A stretch of 64,000 bases of DNA from an uncultured Lachnoclostridium sp. (GCA_944381625.1 CALWLW010000001.1:372001-436000), one strand, 5' to 3'. Shown: positions 1-9,552, numbered from the stretch's first letter. Translations and numbers: made by a program. The notes: a model not told the origin generated them from the sequence alone.

Positions 1-1
1 G

Positions 2-1762
2 CCCGCTGACGAGGGGCAGACGGTCATTACCAAAGGAAAGACCATCGGCTACCTGGCCCAGCACCAGGAACTGTCCAGCGACCACACCATCTTCGACGAG
101 CTTCTGACCGTCAAGCAGGACGTGCTGGATCTGGAGGAACGCATGCGTCAGGCCGAGCGGCAGATGAAGCAGGCTTCCGGGGAGGATCTGCAGGCGCTGA
201 TGGACAGCTACGCCCGCATGAGCCACGAATTTGAGCAGAAAAACGGCTATGCCTGGAAAAGCGAGATCACCGGCGTCCTCAAGGGCCTGGGATTCTCGGA
301 GGAAGAGTTCGGCAAACAGGTGGACGCCCTGTCCGGCGGCCAGAAGACCAGGGTTTCCCTGGGCAAGCTTTTGCTCTCCCGCCCGGACATCATCCTGCTG
401 GACGAGCCCACCAACCATCTGGATATGGCTTCCATCACCTGGCTGGAAACCTTCCTCATGAACTACCAGGGCGCCGTCATCATCGTTTCCCACGACCGTT
501 ATTTCCTGAACCGGGTGGTGACGAAGATCGTGGAGATCGACCAGGGAGAAGTGACCACTTTCCTGGGCAACTATTCCGACTACGCCCAGAAGAAAGCCAT
601 GCTGCGGGAGGCCCGCATGCAGGCGTGGCTGAACCAGCAGAAGGAGATCCGCCATCAGGAGGAAGTCATTGCCAGACTGAAATCCTTTAACCGGGAAAAA
701 TCCATCCGCCGGGCGGAGAGCCGGGAAAAGATGCTGGAAAAAATGGACGTGCTGGAAAAGCCCACAGAGGCAAAAGCGGACATGCGTATAGAACTGGAGC
801 CGCGCATCTTAAGCGGCAGCGATGTGCTGACCGTGCGCGGCCTGTCCAAGGCATTCCCCTCAGAGGATCTTTTTTCCGATCTGGATCTGGATATCCGCCG
901 CGGGGAGCGGGTGGCCCTCATCGGCAGCAACGGTTCCGGCAAGACGACCATACTGAAAATTATCAACGGGGTCATCCCCGCCGACGCGGGGGAAGTCCGC
1001 CTGGGGTCCAGGGTGCATGTGGGCTACTACGATCAGGAGCATCACGTGCTCCATATGGAAAAGACCATCTTTGAAGAGATCTCCGACGCCTACCCCGGCC
1101 TTACCAACACGGCCATCCGTAATGTGCTGGCGGCGTTCCTCTTCACCGGGGACGACGTGTTCAAGCGCATCGGCGACCTGTCCGGCGGCGAGCGCGGGCG
1201 GGTATCTCTGGCAAAGCTGATGCTCTCCGAGGCCAATTTCTTGATCCTGGACGAGCCCACCAACCACCTGGACATTGTTTCCAAGGAGATTCTGGAGCAG
1301 GCGCTGAACCGTTACACCGGCACCGTACTGTTCGTCTCCCACGACCGGTACTTCATTAACGCCGCCGCCACAAGGATCCTGGACCTGTCCGGCCGGAAGC
1401 TGACCAATTATGTAGGCAATTACGATTATTATCTGGAGAAGAAAGAGGAACTGGAAGCCGCTGCGGCGCCTTCCGCGGACGCGGCTCCTGAACGGGCCGA
1501 ATCGGAATCCAAGCTGGACTGGAAACAGCAGAAGGAACAGCAGGCCAGGCTGCGTAAGCTCCAGAACGATCTGAAACGGGCAGAGGACCGGATCGAAGAA
1601 CTGGAAAACCGGGACAAGGAGATCGACGCCCTGCTGGAAAAAGAAGAGGTCTTTACGGACGTGGCGGAAGTCACCCGGCTGTCCAAAGAAAAAGAAGCCC
1701 TCCAGGCAGAGCTGGAAAGCCTCTATGTCCAATGGGAAGAACTTCAGGAAGAGCTGTCGTAA
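2..1762 (+). CDS. ABC-F family ATPase (5' end outside window)
   Basis: This is a tandem-ATPase ABC-F protein of the soluble, ribosome-associated kind (translation factor or target-protection type); it has no membrane segments. The reading frame is open from base 2, so the start and the first Walker A lie upstream. The first domain shows the signature LSGGQKTRVSLGKLL and Walker B ILLDEPTNHLD; after a charged linker the second domain has Walker A GSNGSGKTT, signature LSGGERGRVSLAKL and ILDEPTNHLD. A C-terminal Glu/Lys-rich coiled coil follows an Ala/Pro-rich linker. Family members are about 630-650 aa, so roughly 60-80 residues are missing. The domain order and C-terminal coiled coil resemble YheS/Uup-like members, but the exact subfamily cannot be fixed here. 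It converges on the pucR-like gene with a 43-base gap and is unrelated to the acetogenesis operon. Confidence 0.93.
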   Translation, partial: PADEGQTVITKGKTIGYLAQHQELSSDHTIFDELLTVKQDVLDLEERMRQAERQMKQASGEDLQALMDSYARMSHEFEQKNGYAWKSEITGVLKGLGFSEEEFGKQVDALSGGQKTRVSLGKLLLSRPDIILLDEPTNHLDMASITWLETFLMNYQGAVIIVSHDRYFLNRVVTKIVEIDQGEVTTFLGNYSDYAQKKAMLREARMQAWLNQQKEIRHQEEVIARLKSFNREKSIRRAESREKMLEKMDVLEKPTEAKADMRIELEPRILSGSDVLTVRGLSKAFPSEDLFSDLDLDIRRGERVALIGSNGSGKTTILKIINGVIPADAGEVRLGSRVHVGYYDQEHHVLHMEKTIFEEISDAYPGLTNTAIRNVLAAFLFTGDDVFKRIGDLSGGERGRVSLAKLMLSEANFLILDEPTNHLDIVSKEILEQALNRYTGTVLFVSHDRYFINAAATRILDLSGRKLTNYVGNYDYYLEKKEELEAAAAPSADAAPERAESESKLDWKQQKEQQARLRKLQNDLKRAEDRIEELENRDKEIDALLEKEEVFTDVAEVTRLSKEKEALQAELESLYVQWEELQEELS

Positions 1763-1805
1763 CCGGCGGCTCTTCTTTCACATTTCCCGCCCGGCAGCTT
1801 GTTTT

Positions 1806-3308
1806 TCATGTTCCCCGCTCCAGAAGCTTGTAAGTGAGCAGCAGATACAGGAGCTGATCCGGATTATCCAGATCCAGGGAGACCAGCTCCCGGATATGGT
1901 TCATGCGGTACAGGAAGGTACTGCGGTGGATGAACAGCGCCTTGGCCGCCTTGACCGCGTTCATCTGGTTATACAGATAGATTTTCAGCGTCTCATAATA
2001 CTCCGTCCGATGCTCCTCGTCATATCTGCGCAGTTCCAGCACCGCCCGGCTGCATACCGCCTCCGTGCCCAGCTTTTCCGTGCATTTTCCCATCAGATAA
2101 TCCAGGGCGATATTTTCAAAACGGTTGACCCACCGCAGCGGATACCGTTTCATCCCCTCCTCCATGGCGACCCTGGCCTGGAAATAATACCGCTTCAGGG
2201 ATTCCAGTCCTTCAAACTCATAACTGATCCCCGCTTTCAGATAACTGCTGCGTAAGAAACCGGAGACCAGCTTCACCGCCTCTTCCATGCCGCCGCCAAA
2301 ATGCGCCAGATTGGTGTAAACCACGATACAGCCGTCCAGAAAAAAGGCGCAGCTTCCTTTGATCAGGCTCTCAATCCGGTTGCAGATGAAGCGGATCACC
2401 GTAAGGTTCTGCCGGTCCACCATGGAGATGTAAATATTCATGCAGAAATATGTATGGTGTTCTTTCCATCCAAAACTTTCAAATCGAGGCGCCAGAGCCG
2501 CATGCTCCAGGCTCTCGTCCGTCAGAATGTTGGAGAGCAGCCGGTCCAGCGTGTAGCTGATATCCGACTGGGCCACCGTATATTTTTCCAGCATCTGGTG
2601 GACGTATTTGGCCAGGTGCAGCAGCAGATATTCGTCATAGAACTTCAGCTTCCTGGAAGCCTCCACCACAATGATCCGGTACACGTGGCGGTTCATATCG
2701 CAGATATCCACGAACAGGTTGTTTTTCCTGGTCTCCGGGTCCAGGTAATGCTGCACATAGGGTGTTTCGCCGGCCCCGTCCCCGGGATACACCGTCACCT
2801 GGTTATGGTGCAGGATCTCCTTCATCTCAGGCATCATATCCATCAGGCTGCTGTAATCGATCACAAATCCATCCGTGGTGCAGATCAGGATGGGATTATG
2901 GAAGATCCTGTGGGAACCGTCCAGCAGTTTTTTCAGCGTGCGCTCCGACATGGCCAGATTCTGCATCTTTTCATCCCAGGCGTCGTAAGTGTCAAAAATC
3001 CTCTGAACGGTATTGAACAGAGCTTCTGGAAGGACGGTATCCGGAAAGAAACAGACGCCCGGAATCCCGCTGTGTTCCCGGCAGCAGCCGTCTCCCACCA
3101 CCAGCACCAGATTGTCGCCATGTTCTTCCAGAAGACGTTCCGTCACGTCGGATTCCCTGGCCACATAAACTTTATTCTTCTTAAATTCCATCCCGCTCTG
3201 ATAAAGAAGCGGCCTTTTCAGGTTCATCTCCTCCGCCATCCTGCCCGCAGAAAAATCGGGATAATTCTGGCGCAGCCGGTCGGCCAGTATCTGCATGCTG
3301 ATTCTCAT
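1806..3308 (-). CDS. PucR/CdaR-type transcriptional regulator
   Basis: This 500-aa protein has an N-terminal ligand-sensing half and, in its last 60 residues, a PucR-type helix-turn-helix (VKAAKALFIHRSTFLYRMNH, then a LDLDNPDQLLYLLLTYKLL helix). The middle has a GGDEF-like, degenerate CdaR domain (around KAGISYEFEGLESLKRYYFQA). PucR/CdaR proteins usually activate catabolic genes in response to small molecules. The gene lies just after the terminator of the Wood-Ljungdahl operon, in the same direction, with its own promoter at 3339-3367, so it is a separate unit. Regulation of the neighbouring acetogenesis genes (or of formate or one-carbon use) is possible from position only. Start chosen at ATG 3308 behind AGAGGTGG. 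Confidence 0.85.
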   Translation of the reverse strand: MRISMQILADRLRQNYPDFSAGRMAEEMNLKRPLLYQSGMEFKKNKVYVARESDVTERLLEEHGDNLVLVVGDGCCREHSGIPGVCFFPDTVLPEALFNTVQRIFDTYDAWDEKMQNLAMSERTLKKLLDGSHRIFHNPILICTTDGFVIDYSSLMDMMPEMKEILHHNQVTVYPGDGAGETPYVQHYLDPETRKNNLFVDICDMNRHVYRIIVVEASRKLKFYDEYLLLHLAKYVHQMLEKYTVAQSDISYTLDRLLSNILTDESLEHAALAPRFESFGWKEHHTYFCMNIYISMVDRQNLTVIRFICNRIESLIKGSCAFFLDGCIVVYTNLAHFGGGMEEAVKLVSGFLRSSYLKAGISYEFEGLESLKRYYFQARVAMEEGMKRYPLRWVNRFENIALDYLMGKCTEKLGTEAVCSRAVLELRRYDEEHRTEYYETLKIYLYNQMNAVKAAKALFIHRSTFLYRMNHIRELVSLDLDNPDQLLYLLLTYKLLERGT

Positions 3309-3338
3309 TCGTCCACCTCTTTTGTTTTCATGATACAG

Positions 3339-3367
3339 ATTGTACGAAAAAAATGTTCACCTGTCAA
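3339..3367 (-). promoter_or_regulatory. Sigma-A promoter of the pucR-like gene
   Basis: On the minus strand TTGACA (plus 3362-3367), a 17-base spacer and TACAAT (plus 3339-3344) lie 31 bases before the pucR-like start codon. The -35 is a perfect consensus, and the spacing is ideal. The spacer includes a T-tract. Confidence 0.82.
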
Positions 3368-3400
3368 TGCTTCTGCTCCGGGTGTATTCTGATCCGGGCG

Positions 3401-3450
3401 AAAAACGGGAAGACCCGTCCGCCGCCCCAGGCCGCTTTCAGGTCTTCCCG
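3401..3450 (-). terminator. Intrinsic terminator of the Wood-Ljungdahl operon
   Basis: A perfect 10-bp inverted repeat (CGGGAAGACC at 3406-3415, GGTCTTCCCG at 3441-3450) encloses a 25-base GC-rich loop; on the minus strand it is followed by TTTTT. It lies 53 bases after the folD stop and just before the pucR promoter, so it ends the acetogenesis transcript. Confidence 0.85.
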
Positions 3451-3502
3451 CCATTTCTAAAACACTCAGGTTCTGTGATGCAAAAGATATCTTGTATAAA
3501 GC

Positions 3503-4354
3503 CTATGCAAATTTTCTCATGGCCGCTTCCACCACATGTCCCACCAGGACGGAGGTGGTCACGCTGCCCACGCCGCCGGGTACCGGGGTGATGGAATCCA
3601 CGATGGGCTCCACAGCCGCATAGTCCACGTCGCCGCAGAGCTTGCCTTCCTCGTTCACATTAATGCCCACATCGATGACGATCTGGCCCGGAGCCACATA
3701 ATCCGCGCCTACCACGCCGGCACGTCCTGCCGCCACGATCAGGATCTCAGCCTCTCTCGTCACAGAAGGCATATCCACGGTTCTGGTATGGCACACCGTC
3801 ACAGTGGCGTTCTTCTTGATCAGCATCATGGCAGCCGGTTTGCCTACCACCAGAGAACGGCCGATCACCACTGCCTTTTTGCCTGTGCAGTCGATGCCGT
3901 AATGATCCAGGATCTCCATGCAGGCCTGAGGCGTGCACGGCGGGAATCCCACTTTCTTGCCAGTGAACACGCCGCCCAGGGATGCGTCGGTCTGGCAGTC
4001 CACGTCCTTCTCTGCGCAGAGCGCATTCTCTACCAGCGTCTGGTCGATATGTTTCGGAAGCGGACGGAACATGAGTACGCCGTGGATGTTGTCGTCATTG
4101 TTCACTTCATCGATCACTTTCAGAAGTTCTTCCTGGCTCACATCAGCCGGAAGCAGGTATTTTTTGTATTCCACGCCCAGCGTCTCGCAGCGCTTGGTTG
4201 CGCCTCTTTCATAAGAAAGGTCGTCCGGTCTCTCTCCCACGCGGATGATACCCAGCGTCGGTTTTACTCCTTTTGCGTTTAACGCTGCCACATCCGCCTT
4301 GATTCTCTCATTCAGAGCGGCAGTCACTTCTTTTCCTAATAACTGTCTTGCCAT
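3503..4354 (-). CDS. folD: FolD-family methylenetetrahydrofolate dehydrogenase (cyclohydrolase residues missing)
   Basis: This 283-aa FolD-family protein interconverts 5,10-methylene-THF and 5,10-methenyl-THF with NAD(P) in the methyl branch of the Wood-Ljungdahl pathway. Family marks seen are the Rossmann segment AVVIGRSLVVGKP and the C-terminal TPVPGGVGSVTTSVL. The active site is unusual. In the usual YVxxK motif the Lys is replaced: Tyr48 is kept but residue 52 is Ala. The Gln of VQLPLP is Phe96 in MFRPLP. Asp119 of KDVD is kept. In bifunctional enzymes the Lys and Gln serve the cyclohydrolase reaction, so this enzyme is probably a monofunctional dehydrogenase working with FchA, whose gene is 12 bases upstream. 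ATG 4354 is preceded by GGATAGGAG. It is the last gene of the operon. Confidence 0.93.
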   Translation of the reverse strand: MARQLLGKEVTAALNERIKADVAALNAKGVKPTLGIIRVGERPDDLSYERGATKRCETLGVEYKKYLLPADVSQEELLKVIDEVNNDDNIHGVLMFRPLPKHIDQTLVENALCAEKDVDCQTDASLGGVFTGKKVGFPPCTPQACMEILDHYGIDCTGKKAVVIGRSLVVGKPAAMMLIKKNATVTVCHTRTVDMPSVTREAEILIVAAGRAGVVGADYVAPGQIVIDVGINVNEEGKLCGDVDYAAVEPIVDSITPVPGGVGSVTTSVLVGHVVEAAMRKFA

Positions 4355-4366
4355 ATCCGTTTTCTC

Positions 4367-4996
4367 CTATCTCAATCTTGCGTTGACCGCGGCAAAAATC
4401 TCGTCTGCCTTCTTGCTGTAGTCTGCAATCATTTTGTCCGCTTTTTCATTCAGGGATGCTGCGTATTCTTTGTCCGCCATGGATTTTGTGTTGATATAGA
4501 CGTTCAGGGACGCGCCCAGAAGCGCCGCTTTGCAGAATACCACACCCACGCCGGCATCGGAAATGGCCAGCGCGGATCCTTTGGCCGCGAACTCCTCGAT
4601 CACGTCGATGGCTTCACAGCATTTCTCCATGATCTCCATGGGCACTGCGCAGGCATCTTTGAGGACGATCTCCATGACTCTCGCTTTTTCAGCCTTCTGC
4701 TCCTCTGTCTCTCGGGGCATGCCGTATGCTTTGGACAGCGGCTCAAAAGCCTCCGCGTCCGCATCCACCAGACGGATAAAGTCTGCCTGCAGAGCCGTCG
4801 CCTTCTCCTTAAGGGCGATGATGTCCGCCTCCACGTCCGCATATTTCTTCTTGCCCACGGTCAGGCTTCCCACCATGTTGCCCAGAGCCATACCGATGGC
4901 TCCCACCAGTGCGGAAGCTCCGCCGCCGCCCGGCACCGGGGCCTTGGACGCAAGCACATCCACAAATTCTTCACACGTGTTTTTCGTAAATCCCAT
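4367..4996 (-). CDS. fchA: Methenyl-THF cyclohydrolase (cyclodeaminase family)
   Basis: This 209-aa protein is a cyclodeaminase/cyclohydrolase-family (FTCD_C-like) protein, of the FchA type used by acetogens and purine fermenters to convert 10-formyl-THF and 5,10-methenyl-THF. The N-terminal APVPGGGGASALVGAIGMAL loop and the all-helical composition (VEADIIALKEKATALQADFI and following helices) are typical, and the length fits stand-alone members. It lies between fhs and folD in reaction order. Because the neighbouring FolD lacks its cyclohydrolase Lys and Gln, FchA is probably the only enzyme for this step encoded here. Start ATG 4996 follows GGAGGATATTT. Confidence 0.93.
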   Translation of the reverse strand: MGFTKNTCEEFVDVLASKAPVPGGGGASALVGAIGMALGNMVGSLTVGKKKYADVEADIIALKEKATALQADFIRLVDADAEAFEPLSKAYGMPRETEEQKAEKARVMEIVLKDACAVPMEIMEKCCEAIDVIEEFAAKGSALAISDAGVGVVFCKAALLGASLNVYINTKSMADKEYAASLNEKADKMIADYSKKADEIFAAVNARLR

Positions 4997-5016
4997 AAAT
5001 ATCCTCCATGCATGAC

Positions 5017-5050
5017 AGCGAGCAGGGGACGGAAGTTCCCTGCTTGCTGC
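5017..5050 (-). promoter_or_regulatory. Hairpin between fhs and fchA
   Basis: An inverted repeat (CAGC-AGCAGGG paired with CCCTGCT-GCTG, one mismatch) lies in the 148-base gap before fchA. No T-tract follows on the minus strand, so an RNA-processing or stability element is more likely than a terminator. Confidence 0.5.
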
Positions 5051-5144
5051 ATGATATATTTTTTACTGTGAAAGTTCCGGGGATTTACCCGGCTTCCACT
5101 TCTCTGTCTTCTGGCCGCGTTTTCTACGCTGTCAGCAAACTGTC

Positions 5145-6833
5145 TTAGAACAGTCCGGTAATCTTGCCGGTCTCGTCCACGTCGATCTTCTCCGCAGCCG
5201 GAACCTTGGGAAGTCCGGGCATGGTCATGATCTCGCCGGTCAGGGCTACGATGAAGCCTGCGCCTGCGGAAATCTTCAGGTTACGCACCGTTACCTCGAA
5301 GTCCTTGGGAGCGCCCAGCTTGGTCTGGTCGTCCGTCAGGCTGTACTGCGTCTTGGCCACGCAAATCGGGCATTTGTCGAATCCGAGAGCGGTCAGCTCT
5401 GCTGCCTGCTTCTGAGCATTTGCGGTCAGCACAACTCTCTTGCCGCCGTATACCTTCTGAACGATCTGGTTCAGCTTATCCTCGATGGTGCCGTCCAGGT
5501 CATAGGAGAAGGTGAAGGAATCGTTGGGCTGCTCGCAGAGACGTACAACTTCTTCTGCCAGAGCAACGCCGCCTTCGCCGCCTTTTGCCCATACTTCGGA
5601 AAGAACCACGTTCACGCCCAGCTCTTTGCACTTGGTCTCTACCAGGTCAAGCTCTGCCTTGGTGTCGGTGGGGAATGCGTTGATGGCAACCACGCACGGC
5701 AGTTTATAAACGTCGGTAATATTGCTTACATGTTTCAGCAGGTTCGGAAGTCCTTTCTCCAGAGCCTCCAGATTCTCGTTGTTCAGGTCAGCCTTGGCAA
5801 CGCCGCCGTTGTATTTCAGAGCGCGGACAGTAGCCACGATCACCACTGCGTTGGGTTTCAGGCCTGCCATACGGCACTTGATATCCAGGAACTTCTCTGC
5901 ACCCAGGTCAGCGCCGAAACCAGCCTCGGTTACCGTATAATCAGAAAGCTTCAGAGCCATTCTCGTAGCAGTCACGGAGTTGCAGCCATGTGCGATGTTT
6001 GCGAACGGTCCGCCGTGTACGATGGCCGGGGTTCCTTCCAGAGTCTGTACCAGGTTCGGCTTCAGGGCGTCTTTCAGAAGAGCTGCCATTGCGCCCTGTG
6101 CGTTCAGATCGCCTGCGGTCACCGGCTTCTGCTCGGAAACCTTGCCGTATGTATATCCAACGATGATTCTTGCCAGTCTGTTCTTCAGGTCGGTGATGTC
6201 GCTTGCCAGACAGAGCACTGCCATGATCTCGGATGCAACCGTGATATCATAGCCGTCTTCTCTGGGCATGCCGTTGGTCTTTCCGCCCAGGCCGTCCACG
6301 ATGTTGCGGAGCTGGCGGTCGTTCATATCCACACATCTTCTCCAGGTGATCTTTCTCGGGTCGATGTTCAGAGCGTTGCCCTGGAAAATGTGGTTGTCAA
6401 TCATAGCTGCCAGCAGGTTGTTTGCTGCGCCGATTGCGTGGAAGTCGCCGGTAAAGTGAAGGTTGATATCCTCCATCGGCACTACCTGAGCGTATCCGCC
6501 GCCTGCCGCGCCGCCTTTTACGCCGAAGACCGGTCCAAGGGACGGCTCACGCAGAGCAACAACTACTTTTTTGCCGATCTTCTGCAGACCGTCGGCAAGA
6601 CCTACGGACGTGGTGGTCTTTCCTTCTCCTGCCGGAGTCGGGTTGATAGCGGTTACCAGGATGAGCTTTCCATCTTTCGCATCGGTCTCTTTCAGTAAAT
6701 TGTAATCAATTTTTGCTTTGTACTTTCCGTACTGCTCCAGATACTTGTCGTCGATGCCGGCTTTTGCAGCGATCTCGGTAATCGGTCTCATCTCGCATTC
6801 CTGTGCGATTTCAATGTCGGATTTGAATCCCAT
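5145..6833 (-). CDS. fhs: Formate--tetrahydrofolate ligase
   Basis: This enzyme joins formate to THF using ATP to give 10-formyl-THF, the entry step of the methyl branch. From the chosen start it is 562 aa, matching the usual 555-560. It shows the P-loop-like [18 protein letters not shown], the [20 protein letters not shown] segment, [19 protein letters not shown] and the C-terminal [15 protein letters not shown]. An upstream ATG at 6965 is rejected: ATG 6833 ([11 protein letters not shown]) has AAAGGAGT eight bases ahead and matches the family N terminus. The 145-base upstream gap holds a perfect TATAAT and may carry an internal promoter for fhs-fchA-folD. Confidence 0.97.
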   Translation of the reverse strand: MGFKSDIEIAQECEMRPITEIAAKAGIDDKYLEQYGKYKAKIDYNLLKETDAKDGKLILVTAINPTPAGEGKTTTSVGLADGLQKIGKKVVVALREPSLGPVFGVKGGAAGGGYAQVVPMEDINLHFTGDFHAIGAANNLLAAMIDNHIFQGNALNIDPRKITWRRCVDMNDRQLRNIVDGLGGKTNGMPREDGYDITVASEIMAVLCLASDITDLKNRLARIIVGYTYGKVSEQKPVTAGDLNAQGAMAALLKDALKPNLVQTLEGTPAIVHGGPFANIAHGCNSVTATRMALKLSDYTVTEAGFGADLGAEKFLDIKCRMAGLKPNAVVIVATVRALKYNGGVAKADLNNENLEALEKGLPNLLKHVSNITDVYKLPCVVAINAFPTDTKAELDLVETKCKELGVNVVLSEVWAKGGEGGVALAEEVVRLCEQPNDSFTFSYDLDGTIEDKLNQIVQKVYGGKRVVLTANAQKQAAELTALGFDKCPICVAKTQYSLTDDQTKLGAPKDFEVTVRNLKISAGAGFIVALTGEIMTMPGLPKVPAAEKIDVDETGKITGLF

Positions 6834-6936
6834 AAGAATTACTCCTTTCCCGGTCTCCGCGGTACATTCGGAAACCTGCGCTCTGCGCTTTTGTTTAATT
6901 TTTAACAAAGGTTTTTCGTTCCTTTGACTGTACCCA

Positions 6937-6942
6937 ATTATA
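6937..6942 (-). promoter_or_regulatory. Possible internal promoter -10 box before fhs
   Basis: A perfect TATAAT on the minus strand lies 104 bases before the fhs start. No convincing -35 is seen at 16-18 bases (nearest hexamer ATGCAA), so this is only a candidate. Confidence 0.3.
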
Positions 6943-6978
6943 GTATGATCATCCCAACCTTGCATCCTACAGTCTGTA

Positions 6979-7620
6979 CTATTCTGATAATTTTTTCACA
7001 ATCGTGATGGATAAATCACCGGCTACCACCAGGTCTTCCGCGTGGAAGCCGAAAGGAAAATTATCGCTGTACAGGATCTGGGCGGAAGGCGGAAACTCTT
7101 CGTCGCCGGCCCAGAACAGGAACTGCATGCGGTAACCGTTGATCAGCTCGAATTCATATGCCGTATCCGCCGCAGACAGTTTCACAACCCCCGGAATCTT
7201 CTGCATGGCCCGGTCAAAAACATCCAGCTTGTACCCGAACCCATAGGTAAGACGCTTGATACAGCGTCCGGTAAAGGGCTGAAGGTAAAGCTCTCCGTAG
7301 GTGGGAACTTCCCGGAAAGTGATGAACTTTCCGGTGCCCTTCACATACTGCCCTTCCAGCAGATACCGCAGAACAAAAGTCTGCGCGGGAAGATGGTTCA
7401 TCAGAACATCCTTCCCGCCGTCCTCCTCATCCATGGCATGTATCGCGAACTTCGGATAATCCGCCTCATACTCATGTCCCATAAAACGGAAACGGAATCT
7501 GGCCGTATTTGCATCATACAATATGTTCAATCTTTGAGCCGCTTCTTCCGGATCCAGGGACTGGTATTTTTCCAGATAGTAGGCAAATGGGACTTCTTCT
7601 TTATGGTTCTCGATTTCCAT
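6979..7620 (-). CDS. DUF3786-like protein of acetogenesis clusters
   Basis: This is a 213-aa soluble protein with no signal peptide or membrane segment. It resembles DUF3786-type proteins, which recur near corrinoid and CO dehydrogenase genes in anaerobes: the alternating [38 protein letters not shown] and [16 protein letters not shown] segments are the basis for this. The biochemical role of the family is not known to me. Its start directly abuts the acsV stop (TAG-ATG), so the two are probably translated together, suggesting a role with the corrinoid activator. The family assignment is from memory of motifs, not from a search. Confidence 0.65.
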   Translation of the reverse strand: MEIENHKEEVPFAYYLEKYQSLDPEEAAQRLNILYDANTARFRFRFMGHEYEADYPKFAIHAMDEEDGGKDVLMNHLPAQTFVLRYLLEGQYVKGTGKFITFREVPTYGELYLQPFTGRCIKRLTYGFGYKLDVFDRAMQKIPGVVKLSAADTAYEFELINGYRMQFLFWAGDEEFPPSAQILYSDNFPFGFHAEDLVVAGDLSITIVKKLSE

Positions 7621-9552
7621 CTATACCTCCTCCTGCTTCACGCTGGGGAACAGGGATGTATCCGTATGGGGTATGAAGCAGGCCGCCACAAACTCATCCA
7701 TATAACTGGGATCTGTACTCAGCTCCATGTATGTCATATTGTGGGCGATCTCATGTACTTTCTTTCTGGCCTCCTCCGACATGGCGATACAGTATGCGCC
7801 GGTCAGGGAAGAATTGCCGATGTAATGGAATTTCTCCAGCTCAATGTCGGGGAACATACCGATTGTCACCGCATTCTTCATATTGATCCCGCTTCCGATA
7901 CCTCCCGCCACATAGACGTTCTCGATCATGGACACGTCGAAGTCCAGCGAACGGAGCATGGTGCAGATGGCCGAGAAAATGGCTCCTTTGGCGCGGATAA
8001 AGTTATCGATATCCACCTCATTGATCACCACGTCCTTATGGCCTCCGGCCTCCTCCTTGAACGCCAGCACATAGCTGCCGATGCCGTACTCGTCCTGGAG
8101 CACCCGCTTTCCGTCGCGGATGAATTTGCCTTTGGGGCTGATGATGTTGCAGCGGAAAAGCTCCGCGATCACGTCAATGATACCGGAACCGCACAGACCC
8201 ACCGGTTTCTGACCCTCGTCCCCTACAATCTGGAAGCTGGGCTCCATAGTCGCTGCGTCAATGGTGCAGGCTTCGATGGCCCCGTCCGTAGCGCGCATAC
8301 CGCAGCTGATATCTCCGCCCTCGAAAGCAGGCCCTGCGGAGCATGCACAGCTCATCATGAAATCCGAGTTGCCGAACACGATCTCACCGTTGGTTCCCAG
8401 GTCGATAAACAGGTTGAACTCCGGCTTGTTCCAGATCATGCTCACCAGCGTACCTGCAGTGATATCGCCTCCCACATAGCTTCCGATATTCGGAGCGATC
8501 ACTACAGAAGCGTCCGGGTGCACATGCAGCTTCAGGTCATAGGCGTTGATACTGTCCGTCTCAAAAAACGCGGGAATGTATGGCTCCATGCGGAGGGGAT
8601 CCGCATTCACTCCCGTCAGCAGATGGTTCATAGTGGTATTGGAAGCGATGCACATATGATAGATGCTGCTTCCATGGATCCTGGCCGCATGACACATATT
8701 GTGCAGCATGGGATTCAGAGTTTCTTCAATAATGGCTTTCTGAAGCTTCTCCTGGCCTCCCTCTTTTCTCGACTCAATGATACGGTTGATCACATCGGCG
8801 CCAAAACGGATCTGTCCGTTGCCGGAAGACGCTTTCGCCAGGATCTTGCCGTCTCTCATATCAAGGATTACGCCGGACACGGTGGTGGTTCCAATATCGA
8901 TGGCCGCCGCGCAGAGTTTTCCGGTTCCTGCCGGAAGCACATCAAAGACCACGGTCCTTCCCGCTTCCTGCTTCAGCACCGCATCCACATGGAACTGCTG
9001 TTCCCGCAGTACGTCCGGAAGCTTTTTCAGCGCCTGGTAGGTGATCCCCACCTGTTCTGCCCCTACGGCCTCCTGCACCGCGCGGATCAGGCGTTCATTG
9101 TCCGGCATGGTATCGTCCAGGGTCGGCTCATCCATCGTAAGCTCTGCCACAGAAAAGACATTCTGGAACGTAATACCGGACTCTTCCACCTCTCCTCTCG
9201 CTTTATCAAATATAGCCACTTCCTCCCGGGAGCTCAGATCCGCCACTTTCATCCGGCTCTTGTATGCCGATGCGATATCCGGGACCAGCACCTCCACATC
9301 GCCGGTCACTTTGGAAAGACAGGACAGACGCCAGCCCTCCGCGAACTCCTCGTCGGAAATATGTCTTGATTTTTCTGTCTCCAATTCGCCACTGATATAT
9401 TTTACTTTACATTTTCCGCAGGAACCGTTGCCTGAACAAGGTGCATCAATGGCCACATTCGCTTTGCGCGCCACCTCCAACAGATTCTCTCCGGCCGTGA
9501 CTGCCACAGTTACTGCAGTCCCGTCTTCATATCGAAAAATTACATTTGGCAT
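7621..9552 (-). CDS. acsV: AcsV-type corrinoid protein reductive activator
   Basis: This 643-aa protein restores the cob(I)amide state of the corrinoid iron-sulfur protein AcsCD by ATP-dependent reduction (RACo-like activator). Residues about 1-95 form a plant-type [2Fe-2S] ferredoxin domain with CSGNGSCGKCKVKY and a later Cys in WRLSCLS. A linker is followed by the ASKHA (actin/Hsp70-like) ATPase fold: AAIDIGTTTVSGVILD near residue 213, LFIDLGTNGEIVFGN near 384 and YVAGGIGSGINMKNAVTIGM near 555. Length and order match AcsV of acetogens. It follows acsE after a 109-base gap with a strong hairpin (9609-9639), which may lower its expression relative to acsCDE, as expected for a catalytic repair protein. 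Confidence 0.93.
   Translation of the reverse strand: MPNVIFRYEDGTAVTVAVTAGENLLEVARKANVAIDAPCSGNGSCGKCKVKYISGELETEKSRHISDEEFAEGWRLSCLSKVTGDVEVLVPDIASAYKSRMKVADLSSREEVAIFDKARGEVEESGITFQNVFSVAELTMDEPTLDDTMPDNERLIRAVQEAVGAEQVGITYQALKKLPDVLREQQFHVDAVLKQEAGRTVVFDVLPAGTGKLCAAAIDIGTTTVSGVILDMRDGKILAKASSGNGQIRFGADVINRIIESRKEGGQEKLQKAIIEETLNPMLHNMCHAARIHGSSIYHMCIASNTTMNHLLTGVNADPLRMEPYIPAFFETDSINAYDLKLHVHPDASVVIAPNIGSYVGGDITAGTLVSMIWNKPEFNLFIDLGTNGEIVFGNSDFMMSCACSAGPAFEGGDISCGMRATDGAIEACTIDAATMEPSFQIVGDEGQKPVGLCGSGIIDVIAELFRCNIISPKGKFIRDGKRVLQDEYGIGSYVLAFKEEAGGHKDVVINEVDIDNFIRAKGAIFSAICTMLRSLDFDVSMIENVYVAGGIGSGINMKNAVTIGMFPDIELEKFHYIGNSSLTGAYCIAMSEEARKKVHEIAHNMTYMELSTDPSYMDEFVAACFIPHTDTSLFPSVKQEEV

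Noticed and set aside
1763..1805. Terminator between the ABC-F gene and the pucR-like gene
   Set aside because: The 43-base gap has no convincing inverted repeat with a T-tract.
5145..6965. Longer Fhs start at 6965
   Set aside because: The extra 44 residues are not found in the family and have no ribosome binding site, whereas ATG 6833 has AAAGGAGT and the conserved N terminus.
7042..9369. Long plus-strand reading frame of 775 codons opposite acsV
   Set aside because: It is a shadow of the high-GC acsV gene, whose protein has full ferredoxin and ASKHA motifs; the antisense translation is His-rich and has no recognisable domain. The same applies to long plus-strand frames opposite acsB (13310-15403), acsA and cooC (15414-17558) and the 597-aa gene (46128-48407).
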